Source of the DNA: Cognatilysobacter bugurensis
Lineage (GTDB): Bacteria > Pseudomonadota > Gammaproteobacteria > Xanthomonadales > Xanthomonadaceae
Assembly: GCF_014652095.1 (NCBI RefSeq)
Contig: NZ_BMYD01000001.1
Span: 300,633 to 349,454, forward strand
Length of the DNA: 48,822 nt
Direction: 5' to 3'
Of the stretch, positions 23,749-33,265 are shown piece after piece. The notes beneath the pieces were generated by a model. That model did no database searches, was not told the origin of the DNA, and worked only from the letters and a program-made list of their open reading frames with translations. Within the stretch, counting starts at the first letter, position 1, and every line of letters begins with the position of its first letter. The translations under genes and the position numbers were made by a program.

Positions 23749-24270
23749 ATGACCGACCATGACGAGCACCGCCCGCTCGACCGCGATAACGCTCTCAAGA
23801 AGCTGCACGGCCTCATCGAGGACGTGGAAGTCGCAATGCTGACCGAAGTCGCCCCCGACGGCCGACTGCACAGCCGCCCGCTGCACACGCTGCGCGCCGA
23901 AATGGACGGCACGCTCTGGTTCGCCACCGGCTATCACAGCGAGAAGGTCCGCGAGCTTGAAGCGAACCCGCAGGTCAACGTCGCGTACGCATCGCGCAGC
24001 AAGGGCACCTACGTGTCCGTAGCCGGTCGAGCGTCGATCACCCGCGATCGCAAGACCATCGACGAGTTGTGGTCGCCGCAGATGAGCATCTTCTTCAAGG
24101 ACGGCAAGGACGATCCGAATCTGTGCCTGATCCGCATCGATCCCGAGAGCGCCGAGTACTGGGACGGCCCCAGCACGGCGATCGGCAAGGGCCTGTACTT
24201 CGTCACCACCGCGGTGACGAAGAACCCGAGCCACATGAACGAAAATCGCACGATCGATCTTCGCCACTGA
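23749..24270 (+). CDS. pyridoxamine 5'-phosphate oxidase-like general stress protein
   Basis: A 173-residue protein of the flavin-binding split-barrel group (PNPOx-like, general stress protein 26 type). Motifs are LIEDVEVAMLTEVAPDGRLH, SRPLHTLRAEMDGTLWFATG, VNVAYASRSKGTYVSVAGRA and WSPQMSIFFKDGKDDPNLCL. These fit PF16242, whose members bind FMN or related flavins; a true PNP oxidase role is unlikely. A GAGGAG sequence precedes the ATG at 23749. It is a single gene, divergent from the FKBP gene by about 100 bases. The substrate is unknown, and the stress link comes only from family members. Confidence 0.9.
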   Translation: MTDHDEHRPLDRDNALKKLHGLIEDVEVAMLTEVAPDGRLHSRPLHTLRAEMDGTLWFATGYHSEKVRELEANPQVNVAYASRSKGTYVSVAGRASITRDRKTIDELWSPQMSIFFKDGKDDPNLCLIRIDPESAEYWDGPSTAIGKGLYFVTTAVTKNPSHMNENRTIDLRH

Positions 24271-24367
24271 GTGACGCACCGTTGGTGTCGAGGCGGGCGT
24301 GCCGTGTGATGCGGCGCGCCTGCTGGCGTCATCGCATGCGGGGACTGCGACCGATCAGGCCGACCGC

Positions 24368-25561
24368 TCAGGCCGCAAGCCCGGCCGCGTGTCCCGACGC
24401 CCAGGCCCACTGGAAGTTGTAGCCGCCGAGCCAGCCGGTCACGTCGAGCACTTCGCCGACGAAGTACAGGCCCGGCACGAGCCGCGACTGCATCGTGCTC
24501 GATGAAACGCCGTCGGTGTCCACGCCGCCGAGCGTGACCTCGGCGGTGCGGTAGCCCTCGGTCCCGCTCGCGACGAGCGGCCATGCCTGCAGCACATCCG
24601 CAATCGCCCGCAGCTGCGCCGGCGTGTATTGCCGCAGCGGCCGCGTATGGGGGCCGTGCGGCAGGTAGACCTCGCACAGGCGCTGTGCGAACCGTTTGGG
24701 CATCGCGTCGCCGAGCACGGTCTTGAACTCCGCGGCCGGACGCGCCTTTTGCCAGCCGAACAGCGCCTCGTACGCGTCGACGCCGGGCAGCAGATCCAGC
24801 GTCAGTGCGTCGCCGGGCTGCCAGTACGACGAGATCTGCAGGATCGATGGCCCGCTGACGCCGCGGTGCGTGACGAGCATGAAGTTCTCGAACGACTGCC
24901 CGTTGCAGGTCGCGACGACGGGCAGCGCGACGCCGCTGAGTTCCGCGAGCCGCTCGTGGTGCTTGCCGCTGAGCGTGAGCGGCACCAGCCCCGCGCGCGT
25001 GGGCAGGAGCGCGTGTCCGAACTGGCGTGCGAGTTCATAGCCGAAGCCGCTCGCGCCCATGCTGGGAATCGACAGCCCACCGCTCGCGACCACGAGCGAC
25101 GTCGCGACGAAGGCGCCGTGCGTCGTGTGCAATTCAAACTGCCCGTCGTCGCGGTGAGCCACGCGCTCGACGCTGCACGATGTCTCGATGCGCACGCCGG
25201 CCGACGTGCACTCGTCGACGAGCATGCGCACGATGAGCTTCGACGATTCGTCGCAGAACAGCTGGCCGAGCTCTTTCTCGTGATACGCGATCCGATGCCG
25301 CTCGACGAGCTCGATGAAGTGCCAGGGCGTGTGGCGTGCAAGCGCGGACTTGCAGAAGTGCGGGTTGCCGCAGAGGTAGTTTTCCGGAGTCGTGCCGGTG
25401 TTCGTGAAATTGCAGCGGCCCCCGCCGGACATCAGGATCTTCTTGCCGACCCTGTTCGCGTGCTCGATCACGACGGCGCGCCGCCCGCGCCGGCCCGCGG
25501 TCATCGCCGCATACAGGCCCGCGGCCCCGCCGCCGATCACGAGGACGTCGACATGCTCCAT
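24368..25561 (-). CDS. HI0933/YhiN-like FAD-dependent oxidoreductase
   Basis: A 397-residue flavoprotein of family PF03486. Motifs are VLVIGGGAAGLYAAMTAGRR (FAD), RVGKKILMSGGGRCNFTNTG (family signature), TSLVVASGGLSIPSMGASGF and LYFVGEVLDVTGWLGGYNFQ with WAWASGHAAG at the C-terminus. It is the YhiN-type paralogue of the TIGR03862 protein at 19164-20414. The reaction is unknown; members are sometimes annotated as aminoacetone oxidases, which has not been generally shown. The YaeQ gene ends 4 bases upstream of its start on the same strand, so the two are probably co-transcribed. Confidence 0.9.
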   Translation of the reverse strand: MEHVDVLVIGGGAAGLYAAMTAGRRGRRAVVIEHANRVGKKILMSGGGRCNFTNTGTTPENYLCGNPHFCKSALARHTPWHFIELVERHRIAYHEKELGQLFCDESSKLIVRMLVDECTSAGVRIETSCSVERVAHRDDGQFELHTTHGAFVATSLVVASGGLSIPSMGASGFGYELARQFGHALLPTRAGLVPLTLSGKHHERLAELSGVALPVVATCNGQSFENFMLVTHRGVSGPSILQISSYWQPGDALTLDLLPGVDAYEALFGWQKARPAAEFKTVLGDAMPKRFAQRLCEVYLPHGPHTRPLRQYTPAQLRAIADVLQAWPLVASGTEGYRTAEVTLGGVDTDGVSSSTMQSRLVPGLYFVGEVLDVTGWLGGYNFQWAWASGHAAGLAA

Positions 25562-25564
25562 CGA

Positions 25565-26119
25565 TCAGTGGCCGAGCGCGTCGCCCATGCGCACGTTCGG
25601 CCGCAGCGCGAGGCTGCCCGTCTCGCCCATGAGCTGCGTTTCGCGGTCCTGGATCAGGGCGTTGAAGCGCATCGTGCGGCCGTATAGCGCCTCGAGTGCG
25701 TCGACGTCGGCCTCGGCGATGTCGATGACCGTGAGGTTCTTGAGCCGCGACAGGCCGGCGGCGTTCTTGTCCCACCACTGCTGCGCGCTCGCGCCGGAGT
25801 AGGTCACGACGATCACTTCGCGGGCGCGGCCGCTGGCGCGGCGCACGTCGGCCTCGTCGGGCTGGCCGAGCGTGATCCACTGCTCGATGTCGCCCGTGTA
25901 GTCGCGGCGCCACAGGTCGGGCTCCTCCTCGCCGTCGAGCGGGCGCCCGAGCGCAAGACGCTCGTCGGCGAACAGCGCGAACGCGAGGAGCCGCACCATG
26001 AGTCGGCGCTCGGTTTCCGACGGGTGCTGCGCCAGCGTGAGCGCGTGCGTGGCGTAGTAGTGCCGGTCCATGTCGCTGACCTGCAGCTCGGCTTTGACGA
26101 CGGTGGATTTGGGCGACAT
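25565..26119 (-). CDS. yaeQ: YaeQ family protein
   Basis: A 184-residue protein matching YaeQ along its length: TVVKAELQVSDMDRHYYATH, LTLAQHPSETERRLMVRLLA, FALFADERLALGRPLDGEEE, PDLWRRDYTGDIEQWITLGQ and LMGETGSLALRPNVRM. The fold is related to PD-(D/E)XK nucleases, and genetic work in E. coli and Salmonella linked it to RfaH-related transcription, but the biochemical role is unresolved. The start at 26119 gives the normal family length of about 181 residues; the frame is open upstream without homology. It is directly upstream of the YhiN-type flavoprotein gene (4-base gap) and divergent from the pseudouridine synthase gene. Confidence 0.93.
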   Translation of the reverse strand: MSPKSTVVKAELQVSDMDRHYYATHALTLAQHPSETERRLMVRLLAFALFADERLALGRPLDGEEEPDLWRRDYTGDIEQWITLGQPDEADVRRASGRAREVIVVTYSGASAQQWWDKNAAGLSRLKNLTVIDIAEADVDALEALYGRTMRFNALIQDRETQLMGETGSLALRPNVRMGDALGH

Positions 26120-26266
26120 CGTGGCGGCCGGGCGGGAAGGGGGCGTCATTCTAGGGGCGAACGCGGTCGCCGACCCGATCCGGGGGCCGGCCCGTGTCTT
26201 CGCCGGTCCCGCATGCGTGCGTCGGTTCGGGCGCGCCGGCTGCGGCGTGGCCGCTAAGCTGCGCCG

Positions 26267-27148
26267 ATGACACGCCCGCCATCGATCGACGGCATCGCCG
26301 CCAGCCACCTGCAACTGGCGCCCGGCGCTGCGCCGCGGCTGCTCGATGCGCTGTGCGAACGGTTCCCGGGCGTGACGGCGGAGGTGTGGCTTGGACGCTT
26401 CGCGCGCGGGCGCGTGCTGGGCGAGGGCGGGCGCGCGCTCGACCCCGACGCGCCGGTGCGCACCGGGCTCGACATCTACTACTACCGCGAGCTCGAGCAC
26501 GAACCGCCGATCCCCGTGCGCGAGACCGTGCTGCATGTCGACGCGCATCTGATCGTGGTCGACAAGCCGCATTTCCTGCCGGTGGTGCCGGCGGGTCGCT
26601 TCGTGCGCGAGACCCTGCTCGCGCGTCTCGCGTGTGCGTTTCCCGACGACGATCTGGCGCCGCTCCACCGCATCGATCGCCTGACGGCGGGGCTGGTGCT
26701 GTTCTCGAGAAACACCGAGGCGCGGGACCGCTACCAGACCCTGTTTCGCGAGCGGCGCATCGTCAAACACTACGAAGCGATCGCGCCGGCATTGCGATCG
26801 TTGTCGTTTCCGTATGTGCACCGCTCGCGACTCGAGCCCGGCGCGCCGTTCTTCCGGATGCAGGAATGCAGCGGCACGTCGAACAGCGAGACCCGCATCG
26901 ACATTATCGACCGGCATCCGGATGAGTGGGCTTACCGCCTCGAACCCGTCACCGGGCGCAAGCACCAGCTCCGCGTGCACATGGCCTCGCTCGGTGCGCC
27001 GATCCGACACGATCCGCTGTACCCCGAACTTGCGCCCGCCGCCGCGGACGATTTCGAGCGACCGCTGAAACTGCTCGCGCGCGGGCTTGCGTTCGCCGAT
27101 CCGCTGGATGGCCGCGAGCGCGTGTTCGAGAGCCGGCTTTCTCTGTGA
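26267..27148 (+). CDS. RluA-family pseudouridine synthase
   Basis: A 293-residue RluA-type enzyme without an N-terminal S4 domain of clear type. The catalytic aspartate is D137 in LHRIDRLTAGLVLFSRN. The family blocks VDKPHFLPVVPAG, RIVKHYEAIAP, YRLEPVTGRKHQLRVHMASL and APIRHDPLYP are present. It should isomerise one or more uridines in rRNA or tRNA; the target cannot be read from the sequence, and residues around D137 differ from RluC/RluD (no HRLDxxTSG). The last about 84 bases of the gene are duplicated in tandem downstream. The stop is followed by a hairpin (CCGGCTTTCTC/GAGAAGGCCGG) that overlaps the final codons. Confidence 0.92.
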   Translation: MTRPPSIDGIAASHLQLAPGAAPRLLDALCERFPGVTAEVWLGRFARGRVLGEGGRALDPDAPVRTGLDIYYYRELEHEPPIPVRETVLHVDAHLIVVDKPHFLPVVPAGRFVRETLLARLACAFPDDDLAPLHRIDRLTAGLVLFSRNTEARDRYQTLFRERRIVKHYEAIAPALRSLSFPYVHRSRLEPGAPFFRMQECSGTSNSETRIDIIDRHPDEWAYRLEPVTGRKHQLRVHMASLGAPIRHDPLYPELAPAAADDFERPLKLLARGLAFADPLDGRERVFESRLSL

Positions 27149-27250
27149 GAAGGCCGGAGCTACGGCTTGAGCTTGTGAGCCGAAGTCGCTGACGCGGCTG
27201 GCGGATATCGGCTTCGTGGATGGCGGAGTACGAGTCGGGCGACGCCTCGC
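27065..27250 (+). repeat. tandem repeat unit 1: 3' end of the pseudouridine synthase gene plus its downstream sequence
   Basis: A 186-base unit covering the last 28 codons of the pseudouridine synthase, its stop, a hairpin (CCGGCTTTCTC-TGT-GAGAAGGCCGG, one G:T pair) and about 100 bases of downstream sequence. The following unit at 27251 repeats it head to tail with a small number of substitutions and a one-base deletion. Confidence 0.93.
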
Positions 27251-27355
27251 TTGAAGCTGCTCGCGCGCGGCCTCGCGTTCGCCGATCCGCTGGATGGCCG
27301 CGAGCGCGTGTTCGAGAGCCGGCTTTCTTTGTGGGAAGACCGGAGCCGGGCTTGA
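27251..27355 (+). pseudogene. duplicated C-terminal fragment of the pseudouridine synthase gene
   Basis: In frame from 27251, this fragment reads LKLLARGLAFADPLDGRERV followed by FESRLSL, identical in amino acids to the C-terminus of the intact gene. It then runs through the lost stop (W) to EDRSRA and a TGA at 27353-27355. It lacks a start codon and all catalytic sequence, so it is a gene fragment created by the tandem duplication and not a functional gene. Confidence 0.85.
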
Positions 27356-27435
27356 GCTTGTGAGCCGAAGTCGCTGACGCGGCTGGCCGATATCGGCTTC
27401 GTGGATGGCGGAGTACGGGTCGGACGACGCCTCGC
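27251..27435 (+). repeat. tandem repeat unit 2 (degenerate copy of unit 1)
   Basis: A 185-base direct copy joined without spacer to unit 1. Most differences in its coding part are synonymous. The stop TGA of unit 1 corresponds to TGG here. The hairpin has decayed through unpaired and wobble positions, whereas the downstream part (GAGCTTGTGAGCCGAAGTCG and GGCTTCGTGGATGGCGGAGT) is nearly unchanged. This indicates a fairly recent local duplication. Confidence 0.93.
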
Positions 27436-27712
27436 TCGCACCCCGATCCGATCAGTGAGCCAATGCCTTTTTTGCTAGCGGTGCATGCCCATGCGGCGCA
27501 GCCGGATCGTCGGAATGGCGCAGGCGATCGGAACGTCAAACGCGCCCGACTCGGCACGCGAGCGCATCTGCCGCGCCGGCCGACAGCGGACATCGGCACG
27601 GAACGCCGCCGAGGCCGCGTCCGCACCGGGTGCGGGGTCACGAGTGAAAGACCCCGCTCGCCTGAGCCCGAATTGCGCTGGAAACTGCCGCGCGACGCGG
27701 CGCCCCAGCGCC
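27436..27712. other. gene-free interval downstream of deaD
   Basis: Between the tandem repeats and the 3' end of deaD I see no convincing gene on either strand. Open frames here have no recognisable domain and are what high G+C content produces by chance. A small CCGCAC/GTGCGG hairpin near 27640 is not followed by T residues. Together with the repeats, 27149-27712 is the longest stretch in the window without an intact gene. Confidence 0.6.
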
Positions 27713-29779
<2,067 letters not shown>

Positions 29780-29793
29780 GGGGCGGGCTCGCT

Positions 29794-29809
29794 GCCGGTG
29801 AACACCGGC
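29794..29809 (-). promoter_or_regulatory. stem-loop in the deaD leader
   Basis: A perfect six-pair hairpin (GCCGGT-GTTC-ACCGGC on the minus strand) ends 14 bases before the deaD ATG, at the position expected for ribosome-binding sequence. No good Shine-Dalgarno sequence is visible between it and the start. It could modulate translation of a cold-shock helicase, but this is inference. Confidence 0.35.
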
Positions 29810-29916
29810 CTGAATGCGGACAGTGTAGCGGTGGGGTTAAAACGCGGCGTGTGGGCTGCGTATGCGGGATGTTCGTACAAGCGAGGTAGGCGCGCTGGCG
29901 CGGGGCCTATTGCACC

Positions 29917-30390
29917 TCAAGCGCGCTGGGCGAGCCACCGGTCAAGTTCATTGGCAAACGCCTGCCGATCCCGCGCGTGCAGCGGCGGCGGACCGCCGGT
30001 CTGCACGCCGGCACCGCGCAACTCGTCCATGAAATTTCGCATCGACAGGCGCTCGGCGATCGTCCCCGCCGTGTAGCGCTCGCCGCGCGGATTGAGCGCG
30101 TCTGCGCCTTTTTCGATCACGCGCGCAGCCAGTGGGATGTCCTGCGTGACCACGAGGTCGCCTGTCTGCACGCGCTCGACGATCGCCGTGTCGGCCACGT
30201 CAGGCCCGTGCTCGACCTGCAGCGCACGGATCAGCGGAGAACTCGGCACGCGGATCCACTGGTTCGCGACGAACGTAATCGGCACCGCAGCGCGCAGCGC
30301 CGCGCGCACGAGGATGTCGCGCATTACGCCGGGGCATGCATCCGCGTCCACCCAGATGCAGCGATCGGACGCCGCGTCGGCGGGGCTCAC
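29917..30390 (-). CDS. UPF0178 (YaiI/YqxD) family protein
   Basis: A 157-residue protein matching the YaiI/YqxD family (DUF188, UPF0178), related to NYN/PIN-like nuclease folds. Motifs are [100 protein letters not shown] and [14 protein letters not shown]. The conserved aspartates (VDADACP, TQDIPLA) fit a metal-dependent RNase-like site, but the family activity is not firmly established. The start is a GTG at 30390 that overlaps the TGA of the small basic gene upstream (GTGA), so translation is coupled. Confidence 0.92.
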   Translation of the reverse strand: MSPADAASDRCIWVDADACPGVMRDILVRAALRAAVPITFVANQWIRVPSSPLIRALQVEHGPDVADTAIVERVQTGDLVVTQDIPLAARVIEKGADALNPRGERYTAGTIAERLSMRNFMDELRGAGVQTGGPPPLHARDRQAFANELDRWLAQRA

Positions 30391-30542
30391 CCCTGGGTGT
30401 CGGACCCGGTGCCAGCCGCGCGCTCGGCGTCGCGGGTGGCCTGATCCTTGGCGGCCTGCTTCTTCGCGTTCTTCTCGTCCTGCTTCTTCTTCTTGGCGAT
30501 TTCGCGCTGGCGTTTTTCGAAGGAATAGTTGGGCTTGGCCAA
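30387..30542 (-). CDS. small basic Lys-rich protein (51 residues)
   Basis: A short protein that begins [20 protein letters not shown] and ends [11 protein letters not shown]. The block [17 protein letters not shown] is a recognisable motif of small proteins widespread in proteobacteria and annotated only as hypothetical. The start is a TTG at 30542 with a GGAG-type ribosome site about 9 bases upstream; the frame is open further upstream, but the family begins at this position. It is a highly charged helix with no hydrophobic core, so it probably works bound to RNA, DNA or another protein. Its stop overlaps the start of the UPF0178 gene, making a two-gene operon. Confidence 0.72.
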   Translation of the reverse strand: MAKPNYSFEKRQREIAKKKKQDEKNAKKQAAKDQATRDAERAAGTGSDTQG

Positions 30543-30704
30543 GGTCGGCTCCGGTCGGTCAATGAGGCAGTGTAGGCGCGAAAGGTCTACACGTGGGGTG
30601 AAACACGTCCGTGTCACGCGTGTACGCGCGAGGGCGCGCGGCAGTCACGCCGCGGTCGCAGGCATCTAACCACCATCGCGAGCCGACTACCCGGAGGTGT
30701 GCGC

Positions 30705-32264
30705 ATGCGTACCTTGCGATTCGACAATGCGTTCCTGCGCGAGCTGCCGGGCGACACCGAAACCGGATCGCGCATCCGGCAGGTCCACGGCGCGGCGTGG
30801 TCCCGTGTCGACCCCACGCCCGTAGCGGCGCCCCGTCTGCTCGCGCACTCGGCCGAAATGGCCTCGCGGTTGGGCCTGCACGAGGCTGACGTGCAGTCGC
30901 CCGAGTTCGCCCGGGTGTTCGGCGGAAACGGCCTGATGCCCGGCATGCAGCCTTTCGCCGCGAACTACGGCGGACATCAGTTCGGCCATTGGGCCGGGCA
31001 GCTCGGCGACGGCCGCGCGATCACGCTGGGCGAGGCGATCAACGACGCAGGAGAGCGCTGGGAGCTGCAGCTCAAGGGCGCAGGCCCCACGCCGTATTCG
31101 CGGTCCGCCGACGGCCGCGCCGTCCTGCGCTCGTCGATCCGCGAATTCCTGTGCAGCGAGGCGATGCACCACCTCGGCGTGCCGACGACGCGCGCGCTGA
31201 GCCTCGTCGCGACGGGTGACGACGTCGTGCGCGACATGTTCTACGACGGCAATGCGCGGCCGGAGCCGGGCGCGATCGTCTGCCGCGTGGCCCCATCGTT
31301 TCTTCGCTTCGGAAACTTCGAGCTGCCGGCCTCACGAGGCGACGTCGAGTTGCTGCGCCGGCTCGTGGAGTTCTGCATCCGTCGCGACTTTCCCCATTTG
31401 TCGGGCGAGGGCGAGGCGCTGTACGCCGCATGGTTCCGCGAGGTGTGCACGCGCACGGCGGTGATGGTCTCCCACTGGATGCGGGTGGGCTTCGTGCACG
31501 GGGTGATGAACACCGACAACATGTCCATCCTCGGCCTCACGATCGATTACGGCCCGTACGGCTGGGTCGACAACTTCGACCCGGATTGGACCCCGAACAC
31601 GACGGATCGCCAGAACCGCCGCTACCGTTTCGGCCGGCAACCGCAGGTCGCCCATTGGAACCTCCTGCAACTCGCGAACGCGCTGGTGCCGCTGTTCGGC
31701 ACGACCACGCCGCTCGAGGAGGCGTTGCAGGCGTACGTCGATGCGTGGATCGATGCCGATCGCGACACGATCGCGCGCAAGCTCGGGCTTGCCGAGTGCC
31801 GCGATGAGGACGTCGAGCTGGCCCAATCCTTGTATTCGCTGCTCGCGCTTGGCGAAGTCGACATGACGCTGTTCTTCCGCGCCCTGATAGACGTGGACCT
31901 CGCGGCGCCGTCGCTCGTGCCGTTCGAGGAGACGTTCTACGACGCGGAGAAGCGAGACGAGGTGGCACAGGGACTCAGTGATTGGCTTGGTCGGTATGCC
32001 GCCCGTGTTGCGCAGGACGACTCCCCGGCTGACGCGCGCCGCGAGCGCATGAGGCTCGCGAACCCGCGTTACGTCATGCGCAACTACCTAGCGCAGCAGG
32101 CGATCGATCGCGCGGAGCAGGGCGACCCGGGCGGGATCGTCGAGTTGCTCGAGGTGATGCGCCGGCCGTACGACGACCAACCCGGCAGCGAGCGCTTTGC
32201 GCAGCGCCGACCCGACTGGGCGCGGACGAAGGCCGGGTGCTCGATGCTTTCGTGCAGTTCGTAG
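30705..32264 (+). CDS. selO: SelO/YdiU family protein adenylyltransferase (AMPylator)
   Basis: A 519-residue pseudokinase-fold enzyme of the SelO family (UPF0061), which transfers AMP from ATP to Ser, Thr or Tyr of target proteins in redox stress. Motifs are [80 protein letters not shown] and [20 protein letters not shown]. The C-terminus [11 protein letters not shown] retains the conserved cysteine (Sec in vertebrates) that can form a regulatory disulfide. A GGAGG sequence supports the ATG at 30705 over a GTG two codons upstream. It is a single gene divergent from the small basic gene. Confidence 0.95.
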   Translation: MRTLRFDNAFLRELPGDTETGSRIRQVHGAAWSRVDPTPVAAPRLLAHSAEMASRLGLHEADVQSPEFARVFGGNGLMPGMQPFAANYGGHQFGHWAGQLGDGRAITLGEAINDAGERWELQLKGAGPTPYSRSADGRAVLRSSIREFLCSEAMHHLGVPTTRALSLVATGDDVVRDMFYDGNARPEPGAIVCRVAPSFLRFGNFELPASRGDVELLRRLVEFCIRRDFPHLSGEGEALYAAWFREVCTRTAVMVSHWMRVGFVHGVMNTDNMSILGLTIDYGPYGWVDNFDPDWTPNTTDRQNRRYRFGRQPQVAHWNLLQLANALVPLFGTTTPLEEALQAYVDAWIDADRDTIARKLGLAECRDEDVELAQSLYSLLALGEVDMTLFFRALIDVDLAAPSLVPFEETFYDAEKRDEVAQGLSDWLGRYAARVAQDDSPADARRERMRLANPRYVMRNYLAQQAIDRAEQGDPGGIVELLEVMRRPYDDQPGSERFAQRRPDWARTKAGCSMLSCSS

Positions 32265-32413
32265 GCGCCGTGCGCCGTTGAGCCGCGCTCGCTCGGCCGT
32301 AAACAGGCGTCTGTTCGACGTGGTTTAACCGAGGGTCGGAGAGCCGACGGTGTGCAGACCGCGCATTCACCTGCGTGCGCCGATGCTGGCCGCGGTCCAG
32401 TTGGAGAGCGGCA

Positions 32414-33166
32414 ATGAACCCGAATTCGGTCCGATGGATTCAGCGGGCACGCGCCACGGCGCTCGGCGGGAGCGTGTTGTTGCTCGCCGCGTGCGCCACG
32501 CCGTACGGCGGTGGATATCCCGGCGGCGGGTACCGCGAGACGGCGTACCCCGGGGCCGGCGGTCCCGTTACAGGCTACCCAGGCGGGCAGTACCCCGGTG
32601 GGCAGTACCCCGGCGAGTACGGCGCGGAAGTCGTGCTCGGCACGGTCCAGCAGGTGGACCCGAACTACGGGCGGATCGTCATCGCGTCCGACGGCAGCGG
32701 ATACGGCGGCGCACGCGCGCTCGAGATCGCCTACGACCGCGGCACGCGGCTGGTGTACCAGGGGCGCGACTATCCGGTTGAAGGCCTCGAGCGTGGTGAC
32801 CGCATCCGCGTCGAGACGACGAACGCCGGCGGCCGTCTGCAGGCGCGCTTCATCGAAGTGGTGCAGAACGTGCGTGAGGCGCCGAGCAGCGGCTACGGCG
32901 ACACCTACGGCGGTGCGATCGAAGGTGCCGTGCGGATGGTCGATCCGCGCGCCCGCCTGATCGAGATCACGCGCGGTGGCTACACCGGTCGGGCCGAGCG
33001 CGTGTTCTACGACGAGCGCACCGAAGTGGTGCACCGCGGACAGCGGCTGCGGCCCGAGCAGCTGCAATCGGGCGACGTGATCCGCGTGCAGGCGCGGCGC
33101 TTCGGGCAGGACTGGCTGGCCGAGCGCGTCGAGGTGCAGGTCGACGCGCGGTCGCGGTATCCCTGA
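32414..33166 (+). CDS. lipoprotein with a YPGG-rich linker and duplicated beta-barrel-like domain
   Basis: A 250-residue protein with a signal peptide ending in LLLAAC, so it is probably a lipoprotein. A Tyr-Pro-Gly-Gly-rich linker (GGGYPGGGY, GYPGGQYPGGQYPGEYG) leads into two related domains of about 75-80 residues. The first is VLGTVQQVDPNYGRIVIA to ARFIEVVQNVRE, the second IEGAVRMVDPRARLIEIT to LAERVEVQVDAR. Each has a G-x-V-x-x-V-D-P opening, a YDxxTxVVxxG core and a GDxIRV strand, resembling the OB-like DUF5666 fold. I cannot assign a function. The start at 32414 gives a clean signal sequence, with GGAGA about 9 bases before it. A terminator lies about 45 bases downstream. Confidence 0.82.
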   Translation: MNPNSVRWIQRARATALGGSVLLLAACATPYGGGYPGGGYRETAYPGAGGPVTGYPGGQYPGGQYPGEYGAEVVLGTVQQVDPNYGRIVIASDGSGYGGARALEIAYDRGTRLVYQGRDYPVEGLERGDRIRVETTNAGGRLQARFIEVVQNVREAPSSGYGDTYGGAIEGAVRMVDPRARLIEITRGGYTGRAERVFYDERTEVVHRGQRLRPEQLQSGDVIRVQARRFGQDWLAERVEVQVDARSRYP

Positions 33167-33211
33167 GATCCGGCACTGGGGCCGACCGACGAGGCGGCCA
33201 TCACGGGCATG

Positions 33212-33245
33212 AAAAAGCGGCCGGGTTTCCCCGGCCGCTTCTATT
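33212..33245 (-). terminator. rho-independent terminator of the subtilase gene
   Basis: A ten-pair stem AGCGGCCGGG/CCCGGCCGCT with a four-base loop. On the minus strand it is followed by TTTTTC and sits about 21 bases after the subtilase stop. On the plus strand the T run is poorer (CTATTT), but it may also help end the lipoprotein transcript. Confidence 0.9.
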
Positions 33246-33265
33246 TGTGTTGCAGAGCCTCAGCC

